Shown here: positions 57,970-64,000 of the stretch, piece by piece
Layout of the letters: every line of letters starts with the position of its first letter
How positions within the stretch are numbered: the stretch's first letter is position 1
Made by a program: the position numbers and the translations under genes
The notes under the pieces: generated by a model
The model's input: the letters and a program-made list of their open reading frames with translations, nothing else
What the model was told of the DNA's origin: nothing
Databases searched by the model: none
IMG/VR virus record: IMGVR_UViG_3300042691_025267
Location: 1 to 64,000 of that record
Direction: 5' to 3' (one strand)
Source: a virus
DNA: 64,000 nt

Positions 57970-59277
57970 TCATCTCAATGTTTCCCAAAAGTCCAGTTGT
58001 ATATTTTTATGTCTACTTTTAAGTACTTCAAAATTGTGATCCACTACTTCGTTCGTTTCTTGAATAAATTGTGATTTTTTTGCATGACTCCATGAATCAA
58101 TTTCTTTACATACATTTGAAATTGCAAAAACTCGTTCGCGATGGTTGTCAATAGTATCATAACTTTCATCAAACCAATTAGAAAATGTTCTATAGCCCTT
58201 TTTCTTTAATGATACCAAAGAATTTGGTGCACCAACTAAAATAAACGGGTGTCTATATTTAATAGGCTTGAACGTCTTTTCTGTTTCTGCAATTGCATGT
58301 TGATATGCGTGGGTTTCCGTTACAACACTTAATAAAGTACCTTTATAAAAATGCTCAGTAGAATGTCCTATTTCCATTGTCATTTCTGCATGTCTCGTAT
58401 GATCAGATGACAGGTGATCTATTTTTAATGGCAGAATATATTGTTGAATATACTGTAGTTCTTCTTCCGAAATATCCAGCTGTTGCGCAATGTTACGATC
58501 TACCGTCTCTATAAATGAATTTGGAGACTCAGGATTTTTTTCAGGAAATGTAAACAAAGAACTTCCCAATAAATTTTGTTTGTAGAATGCCAAAAACAAA
58601 TCAAGTCTATGTGGTCTGTATCTATAATTTAAACTCAAGAAAGTTTTATGTATGTGTCTGATGTGTCGGTCGTTTACATACTCTCGGTTTGTCAATTGTT
58701 TTGACATATTCCACTCAAACGAATCCCAACAAAATATTTTAAGTCTGTTAGATGTGGGTGTATTACGTTGATCACAAAAGTTTTGGTATAAATCATCTCC
58801 ATTTGGACATCCCGTCATATAAATTACTTTATGCGGTGGTATTTGATGATTTAAAAAGTATTGTTCCATTAGATGAAAAAAGTTTGGATATACGAAAGAT
58901 TCCATAGAAAAATCAAGTAACATGTATCCTTTCCCATTCCTAAGTCCATCCATCACTCTACTAGATACTTTAGAATTTTCAAATAATCCAGTGGGAACTC
59001 CAAACGTAAATAAAGATTCCGCAGTTGTTTTATAAATGTATTGAAAATCGTATATAAAAATATCTTCTCTAGTAACTTCACTGGCAGATTTTAATACAAA
59101 GTTTTCGGGAAATTTTGATAACACCTCTTTATAAAAGTATGCGGACGTTGCCCTACGATTATCAGATATCGTTACATTTTCCACGGATAATGCAAGATCA
59201 TAAATGTTTGGCATTCGTGCATTACATAATGGACCTTGTGGTCCTATCCATTCGTAAATTACATTTATTTTAGTCAT
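57970..59277 (-). CDS. glycosyltransferase-like phage protein 3
   Basis: 435 aa, longest of the trio. Blocks: FLSLNYRYRPHRLDLFLAFY (middle), LLSVVTETHAY, ETEKTFKPIKYRHPFILVGA, LKKKGYRTFSNWFDESYDTI, then an HRERVFAI helix. The strong match to protein 1 shows the two share a common ancestor. N-terminal 200 residues differ and may set the acceptor. Overlaps the SGNH gene by 8 bp. Confidence 0.62.
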   Translation of the reverse strand: MTKINVIYEWIGPQGPLCNARMPNIYDLALSVENVTISDNRRATSAYFYKEVLSKFPENFVLKSASEVTREDIFIYDFQYIYKTTAESLFTFGVPTGLFENSKVSSRVMDGLRNGKGYMLLDFSMESFVYPNFFHLMEQYFLNHQIPPHKVIYMTGCPNGDDLYQNFCDQRNTPTSNRLKIFCWDSFEWNMSKQLTNREYVNDRHIRHIHKTFLSLNYRYRPHRLDLFLAFYKQNLLGSSLFTFPEKNPESPNSFIETVDRNIAQQLDISEEELQYIQQYILPLKIDHLSSDHTRHAEMTMEIGHSTEHFYKGTLLSVVTETHAYQHAIAETEKTFKPIKYRHPFILVGAPNSLVSLKKKGYRTFSNWFDESYDTIDNHRERVFAISNVCKEIDSWSHAKKSQFIQETNEVVDHNFEVLKSRHKNIQLDFWETLR

Positions 59278-60154
59278 TATTTATTATAGTATAAATTTGA
59301 TTTGCTACTGATATTTGGTGTTTTTCGCCGAAATGAACCCCATCGTATGCTGGAAAGATGTAGTCACTTCCCGAAAAATACCAACCACTTAATCCTTTGG
59401 TAAAATCAACTACATGTGGAACTATTCCTGTATATTGATTAAAATCTTCTATATTACAATTCCACATACTATTGATCAGTAAGTTATAAACTTTTACGTT
59501 TAACGCTTTTAGTAATACATTAACCGCACAATAATCTTCTATGAAATCATTGCTCCACATAGTATTTGACAGTATTGCCTTATCATAAACATCATTGATT
59601 ACTCTATCGTGTAAATCTAATGCAGGATCAATTTTCCATTTTACATTTAAGTGCTGTGGAGCGCCACCCTCTCGTATGAAAGTTTTTCTTGTCGGTTCAG
59701 TCCAAAGAATTAACACTCGTTCTGGCAACGGCATTCCAGACAAGACCCACGAAAATAATGTATGTTTTACATATTTTGCGCTGGATCCTCCTTTCCCTAA
59801 ATTAAGTATTTTCGTATTCAATTTACCTTCTAGGTGATGTACCCACATTTCTGTATGACGTACACCAATTCCCTCGGTAAACGAACATCCAATTGCAATA
59901 TCAAATTTTCTATCTTGTACAGTAGAAAACTCATAAGTTCTATATCCCATAGAATTATAGGTATAGAAATCATCTTCCATTTCATAATAAGGCCAGTCAG
60001 AAGATGGAATGTTCAATACTTTTATTTTTTCTAAAAACTCTAGATACTGTCTTTCACTATAAGTACCGTCAAACTTAGAACTACCGACGTTTCCATAAAA
60101 ATGGGCAAAATTGAACAGTTGATTGTACTTATGTGTTGGAGAAAACTTAAGCAT
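59270..60154 (-). CDS. SGNH-hydrolase-like protein 6
   Basis: 294 aa from ATG 60154 (GGAG 8 nt upstream; longer starts run into the radical-SAM gene). Block I FDIAIGCSFTEGIGVRHTEM with Ser, NLGKGGSSAKYVKHTL as Gly block, FPAYDGVHFGEKHQISVA with D-x-x-H in the catalytic place, so the triad looks complete. It has an N-terminal extension of 100 residues compared with the tandem copies. It lies 4.6 kb from them, next to glycosyltransferase-like protein 3. Confidence 0.75.
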   Translation of the reverse strand: MLKFSPTHKYNQLFNFAHFYGNVGSSKFDGTYSERQYLEFLEKIKVLNIPSSDWPYYEMEDDFYTYNSMGYRTYEFSTVQDRKFDIAIGCSFTEGIGVRHTEMWVHHLEGKLNTKILNLGKGGSSAKYVKHTLFSWVLSGMPLPERVLILWTEPTRKTFIREGGAPQHLNVKWKIDPALDLHDRVINDVYDKAILSNTMWSNDFIEDYCAVNVLLKALNVKVYNLLINSMWNCNIEDFNQYTGIVPHVVDFTKGLSGWYFSGSDYIFPAYDGVHFGEKHQISVANQIYTIINND

Positions 60155-61124
60155 TACTAAAACTCCGTTTAGGAATAATGATATCTGTCCCGCAGTGGCA
60201 ATGGTATTTATTGCAAGAAATAGTTTTCGGACCAACTCCGTCAACGTTTTCTAAAATATGTCCCACGTTGCCAGACAATCCGCAACTAGCCATTGATACA
60301 TATCCCGCTGGGTTGATAAAAATACTGTCACCAATGTCACAGTCCCATCCAGTAAAAAAGTTTTCCCGTTTAATAATCAATTCGTTACTATTAGTGGGGG
60401 AGGTTGACCCATCGTCCCATCTGTTAAGAGAAACTGCTTGACTTTCCTTGTAAATTTTATTCGGTGGCCATTTTACTTCCAAATCCCGATGTTCTTCCAG
60501 CCACCTATCTTTAAAAGATTCCTTATATTTCCAAGGTGAAGCGTTTCCCGACATTTCGTCAAATAACGGAGTCCACTCAATAACATATCCAGGAAGTTTT
60601 TCTTTTAACATTTCCCCGTACTCTACTACTTCCCAAAAACGTTCCTCGTGCATCAACATTTTATTACAAAAATAACTAATCTTGTCACACATTAATAAAC
60701 TATTTTCAAGATATCGTTGTTTGTTTACACTTTCAATGTGAAAACTTGCCACAACATCATCAAATAAATGATAATATTTTTCCCACCAATCCGTAGCGCG
60801 ACTGAGATTGGTGTTAATTGCTATCGTGTTGTTTGGGGTATATTCTTTAAAAAATTCTACTACTGGTAATAGGTTCTTCCAGATGGTTGGTTCTCCACCA
60901 CTTAGGTATATTTTAAATGCATCATATCCACCGTCTAAATACCTGTCAACGATCAATTTTAAATTTTTTAAATATATATTTAAATTTTGACTGTTTTTAT
61001 GGTTACCACTCCAGTTACCAGGATTACAATATGAGCATTTATAATTACAATGATCATTTACCTGCCACGTGATGGCTAAGTATTTAGTTTTTGGATAAAT
61101 TTCTAAGAGTTTTTTCTCAGCCAT
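60147..61124 (-). CDS. radical SAM protein with C-terminal auxiliary Cys cluster
   Basis: 325 aa. The 4Fe-4S site is NDHCNYKCSYCNPGNW (CxxxCxxC), with IYLSGGEPTIWKNL as the GGEP motif. Near the end are Cys for an auxiliary cluster (GWDCDIGD, MASCGLSG, SCNKYHCHCGTD), like a SPASM or twitch domain. Such enzymes modify peptides or sugars by radical chemistry; the substrate is unknown. It overlaps the preceding radical-SAM gene by 22 bp, so the two work in the same operon. Confidence 0.88.
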   Translation of the reverse strand: MAEKKLLEIYPKTKYLAITWQVNDHCNYKCSYCNPGNWSGNHKNSQNLNIYLKNLKLIVDRYLDGGYDAFKIYLSGGEPTIWKNLLPVVEFFKEYTPNNTIAINTNLSRATDWWEKYYHLFDDVVASFHIESVNKQRYLENSLLMCDKISYFCNKMLMHEERFWEVVEYGEMLKEKLPGYVIEWTPLFDEMSGNASPWKYKESFKDRWLEEHRDLEVKWPPNKIYKESQAVSLNRWDDGSTSPTNSNELIIKRENFFTGWDCDIGDSIFINPAGYVSMASCGLSGNVGHILENVDGVGPKTISCNKYHCHCGTDIIIPKRSFSNA

Positions 61125-62395
61125 AGATATAGTTCCGTTAATTCAGGTATACTTTCGTACCACAGTTCATTTCTAAGTCCATCGTATTTTTTATTCTTAT
61201 CAAAAAATTCTTTCAATAAACCTACATTTGCTTCTGCTTTTTCTAATGCACCACACACAGTTCTAAATTGCCCAACGTTTTGCTCATACTGTTCGGAATC
61301 CAAATATTTACCCTTGATCCAGTGGAAATGGTACCACCACTTGTCTTCCAACTTAGCAGCAATTTCTCGTGGTAGATTACCTATATTCATTTCTGGAGGA
61401 TACGTTAAAATGTTTAATCGTAAACCAGATACGTCAATCAACCCTTCCTCTATGAGCCACCGATGAAAATCTGGAAAACTGAACACGTTGAATAGTGATA
61501 TTGTCGGAGTTATTCCTAATTTTACATGCGGTACGTATTTCTTAATATCAAGTAAATTTTTATGTATTTGTTTCCACTCGGTACCATGACGCAACAATTC
61601 TGCAACATCATCTCGACCATCTAAACTAGCCCAAATCTGTACGTTCGGAAATTTTTCCCAGTACTCAATTGCATGTTTATTTTTATACCGAAGAGTCAAT
61701 AAATTTGTAGTGTACGTTAGTTCCACATTAGTATGATTGTGTTCTATCCAATAATCCAAAATATCATAATGTTCGTTCGTAATTAACGATTCTCCTCCGG
61801 CAAAATACACTTCTTCCGTATCCAATAAGTATGGCTTTAATTTAGTCAGTAGAGTTCCATCGTCGTTTGCGTTTACTACAGTACTGTCCATATTAAAGAA
61901 TTTTTTTAGATCCTTTTTACCAGACTTACCCTGCATCTTGACAAATTCATCTGCCCATCTACTACTACATCCCGGTCCACACGTACGACACTTCATATTA
62001 CAAATATTACTAAAGCGTATATCTAAGTATTTTAGTTTAAACTTGTTAATTGATCCATCTGTATTAGTACTTTCTACCAAATCAATTGACTGTTCATATC
62101 GTCTGGCATTATTTGATTTACGCATGGACCAAATACCCATATCTTCCAAATCATAACACCGTTTGCAAACGTCAACATATTCATCGTTTAACATTTTTAA
62201 ACGCATCTCATTAAAATCTGGACTGTTCATAATATCCAGTACGGTGTCTTTATCTGTAGAAGATACAGGCTTATTAGAGTCTGCTATACAACATGGCATA
62301 ACTCGTTTATCTGGCCATGCATGAAAATGTATCCACGGCAGAATACAAAAATGTTTTGTTTCTGAAATAACCGGTAATTGTTTAGATAGACTCAT
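61103..62395 (-). CDS. twitch-domain radical SAM protein 1
   Basis: 430 aa. An N-terminal Cys-rich twitch/SPASM-like domain comes first (KHFCILPWIHFHAWPD, VMPCCIADS, VCKRCYDLED), followed by the radical-SAM core: LDIRFSNICNMKCRTCGPGC and YFAGGESLITNEHY (GGE motif). This reversed order (auxiliary domain at the N-terminus) marks the N-twitch family common in environmental phages and bacteria with glycan clusters. C-terminal tail ends LRNELWYESIPELTELYLWL, shared with its paralogs. Target unknown. Confidence 0.87.
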   Translation of the reverse strand: MSLSKQLPVISETKHFCILPWIHFHAWPDKRVMPCCIADSNKPVSSTDKDTVLDIMNSPDFNEMRLKMLNDEYVDVCKRCYDLEDMGIWSMRKSNNARRYEQSIDLVESTNTDGSINKFKLKYLDIRFSNICNMKCRTCGPGCSSRWADEFVKMQGKSGKKDLKKFFNMDSTVVNANDDGTLLTKLKPYLLDTEEVYFAGGESLITNEHYDILDYWIEHNHTNVELTYTTNLLTLRYKNKHAIEYWEKFPNVQIWASLDGRDDVAELLRHGTEWKQIHKNLLDIKKYVPHVKLGITPTISLFNVFSFPDFHRWLIEEGLIDVSGLRLNILTYPPEMNIGNLPREIAAKLEDKWWYHFHWIKGKYLDSEQYEQNVGQFRTVCGALEKAEANVGLLKEFFDKNKKYDGLRNELWYESIPELTELYLWLRKNS

Positions 62396-63626
62396 ACCAT
62401 TCCTTTAATTCTGGGTAGGTTTCTGAAAAGTTGTCGTTGCGGATACTATCAAAGTGTTGCGTGAGTTGTTTAAACTTCAGTTGGTGTTCTCGTACAGGGT
62501 CTAATTCTTCTTGAATAAAATGATAAATATCTGTTAATCCGTGCGCAATTGGACCATCTGGTGCGGTTTCTAACCACTGACCAATTTTACTCTTTATATC
62601 ACGTTTCATTTCTCTCGTAAATACGTTGTTTAAATTATAATGGTCAGGATTTATAAGTTTGTAAAAAGAACAGTGCGTATTATGTAAATCTATTACTTGG
62701 TGTTGTTGTAAATTTTCTAAAAATTCTATAATAGTATATGCGTTAAACACTCCCACCACACAATTAAATCGTATTGATACGGTTGGGCAGTTATTCCGAA
62801 TGAACTGTAGGTTTCCTATTACTTCACTCCACACGGTACCCTTTCGCATATACTCTGCTCTCGCACCAAATGAGTCCAGACTGGCATAAAATTCTACTTG
62901 TTTAAATTTATTCCATAGATCAGTAACGTGTGTATTACCAAATTTTAATTTACTACTGTTACTGTTATATCGCAAAACAAGATCCGTATTATTATTCTCA
63001 ATCAAGAACTGGAGTATTTCGTAGTGTTCGGGAGTAATCAGTGGTTCCCCACCTGCAAAATATAACATTTCCAATTCTCCTAGATGTGGCTTAAACTGCT
63101 CTAAAAGATTTGGATTTCCATTTGATGCATGCATCAATCCATTAACTTCGCCGTATCCTTGTTTGAAGGATTCGGCCGCCCACGTGGAAGAAAACATATC
63201 TCCACACGTACGACATTTAAAATTACACAAGTTACTGAACCGTACGTCGAAATATTTTAGATGCATACCAGGAAGATATCCATCATTTTCTGTTACTTTA
63301 GTTAAATCAAAATGATGACCAAACTCATTATTTGCAAAATTACGAAATGAAAAACCACCGCCTCCAGTAGATTCGTGCTTATAACAATTTGCACATCCAT
63401 CAACTCGTTCTCCAGCAAGTAATTTTTTACGAATTACTTTTAAATCCTCACCATTCCAAATTTCATCAATTGTTTGTTCACGAACGTTACCTATTGGATT
63501 TTCGTATTTTGTAGTACAGCACGGGTACGTGGCCCCATCTGTGTTCACATACAGATGAAGCCACGGAAACATACAAAATGTTTTATTATGTGTTAATAAC
63601 TGGGAGAGTTCTGGATGTTGATTCAT
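62382..63626 (-). CDS. twitch-domain radical SAM protein 2
   Basis: 414 aa from ATG 63626 (GGGG 3 nt upstream; GTG 63635 possible). Same architecture as protein 1: KTFCMFPWLHLYVNTDGATY, PCCTTKY, GCANCYKHES, the core YFDVRFSNLCNFKCRTCG and YFAGGEPLITPEHY. Ends FDSIRNDNFSETYPELKEWY. It is a tandem paralog of its neighbours. The domain could hold two or three Fe-S clusters. Confidence 0.87.
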   Translation of the reverse strand: MNQHPELSQLLTHNKTFCMFPWLHLYVNTDGATYPCCTTKYENPIGNVREQTIDEIWNGEDLKVIRKKLLAGERVDGCANCYKHESTGGGGFSFRNFANNEFGHHFDLTKVTENDGYLPGMHLKYFDVRFSNLCNFKCRTCGDMFSSTWAAESFKQGYGEVNGLMHASNGNPNLLEQFKPHLGELEMLYFAGGEPLITPEHYEILQFLIENNNTDLVLRYNSNSSKLKFGNTHVTDLWNKFKQVEFYASLDSFGARAEYMRKGTVWSEVIGNLQFIRNNCPTVSIRFNCVVGVFNAYTIIEFLENLQQHQVIDLHNTHCSFYKLINPDHYNLNNVFTREMKRDIKSKIGQWLETAPDGPIAHGLTDIYHFIQEELDPVREHQLKFKQLTQHFDSIRNDNFSETYPELKEWYESI

Positions 63627-64000
63627 TTGCCCCACTCAAGTAAAACGTTTTATATTCAGGAAATGTTTCTGGAAAGTTTGTGCCGCGTCGTTTATCATAT
63701 TCAGTAAACCAGTTATAAAAGTCTTTACGAGCTTCCTCAAGTTTATCTTCTGAATATACTGTATTTTCCATGTATTTAACCACCCGACGAAACCGCTCAA
63801 GTTCCAACTCAGAGAACTTTGTGACATCGTTTTCGTCAGTATTCTCTTCCATAAATGTAAGGTGACTGTGCATATAAGGCATGAACTCTTCTTTTGGTAA
63901 GATGTTCATATCATACTGCAAAGGTTCTTTTAAGTATGGAGTATCAAACCGAATCTTTCTTTCCAATGGTCTTATTTGATCGTCTGGAATAATATCGTTG
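63586..64000 (-). CDS. C-terminal part of a third twitch-type radical SAM protein (cut by window edge)
   Basis: The frame is open through to position 64000, so only the last 137 residues are seen. The tail FYNWFTEYDKRRGTNFPETF followed by PEYKTFY matches the C-terminal ends of the two radical-SAM paralogs downstream (RNDNFSETYPELKEWY; RNELWYESIPELTELY). The Cys motifs would lie outside the window. It overlaps the next gene by about 40 bp. A TTG at 63966 could be read as a start, but the frame continues upstream without one being needed. Confidence 0.62.
   Translation of the reverse strand, partial: NDIIPDDQIRPLERKIRFDTPYLKEPLQYDMNILPKEEFMPYMHSHLTFMEENTDENDVTKFSELELERFRRVVKYMENTVYSEDKLEEARKDFYNWFTEYDKRRGTNFPETFPEYKTFYLSGANESTSRTLPVINT

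Noticed and set aside
60147-61124. QueE function for the radical-SAM protein, to complete a deazaguanine pathway with the QueC-like genes
   Set aside because: It has a standard CxxxCxxC site and a C-terminal auxiliary Cys cluster and is longer than QueE; no other pathway gene is near.
1-64000. tRNA genes, insertion sequences or an integrase
   Set aside because: None recognised by eye; gaps between genes are mostly under 50 bp and hold promoters or hairpins only. A tRNA scan would decide for tRNAs.

Overview
The window is part of the genome of a T4-like contractile-tailed phage (Caudoviricetes). It carries most of the T4 replication core: gp43 polymerase, gp45 clamp, gp44 and gp62 clamp loader, gp41 helicase, a 5'-3' exonuclease of the gp rnh type, UvsX and gp32. 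It also carries a T4-type tail block: gp26-like hub protein, gp51-like ORF, tape measure, tube-cap-like protein, LysM/gpX protein and a large baseplate hub. The host is not shown by the sequence. A full-length TonB-dependent outer-membrane receptor with the style of Bacteroidota/Gemmatimonadota receptors, and an amidase endolysin, point to a Gram-negative host. No tRNA, CRISPR array, integrase or insertion sequence was seen. Almost everything is on the minus strand with 1-40 bp overlaps or very short gaps. No gene-free stretch exceeds about 130 bp.

Layout (minus strand is transcribed from high to low coordinates). 63-59 kb: three radical-SAM proteins with N-terminal twitch domains (one cut by the window edge), a fourth radical-SAM protein and an SGNH-like protein. 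59-54.6 kb: three glycosyltransferase-like proteins and a nucleotide-sugar dehydrogenase. 54.6-50.5 kb: five consecutive SGNH-hydrolase-like paralogs. 50.5-42.5 kb: a NodU/CmcH-type carbamoyltransferase, three sulfotransferase-like proteins, an APS-kinase/nucleotidyltransferase fusion, a DUF2061 membrane protein, two QueC-like PP-loop ATPases and two subtilisin-like proteases. 42.3-40.4 kb: SNF2-family helicase. 40.4-29 kb: tail and baseplate. 29-25.6 kb: family-A-polymerase-like protein, short nucleotide-sugar dehydrogenase, conserved hypothetical, gp32. 25.5-18.4 kb: UvsX, exonuclease, helicase, B12-dependent ribonucleotide reductase, two thioredoxins, an EDxHD-type nuclease, dUTPase. 18.3-8.6 kb: polymerase, amidase, clamp, two TET-associated-type glycosyltransferases, DNA methyltransferase, clamp loader with a zinc ribbon and ClpP inside. 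8.6-4.3 kb: TonB receptor, dCMP deaminase, phosphoglycosyl transferase. A small plus-strand cassette (2.7-4.3 kb) encodes a virion protein.

Regulation can be read directly. Five sigma70-like promoters (TTGAC-type -35, exactly 17 bp, TATATT-type -10) precede the small-gene cluster at 2.6 kb, the SPOUT methyltransferase, gp43, UvsX and gp32; four of these overlap inverted repeats. A separate motif, GATATTTAT(A/T), lies 24-27 bp before the tail-protein, TonB-receptor and gp26 genes and is a candidate late promoter.

The most unusual content is the 42-60 kb island. It combines a PAPS-making kinase, sulfotransferases, a carbamoyltransferase, SGNH enzymes, sugar-nucleotide dehydrogenases and glycosyltransferase-like proteins. 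This resembles the O-decoration part of rhizobial Nod-factor synthesis (NodPQ, NodH, NodU) and suggests a phage-encoded system that sulfates, carbamoylates and (de)acylates a glycan or another hydroxyl-bearing target. Separately, a DNA methyltransferase and two phage-type glycosyltransferases sit between the clamp and clamp-loader genes and suggest DNA hypermodification.
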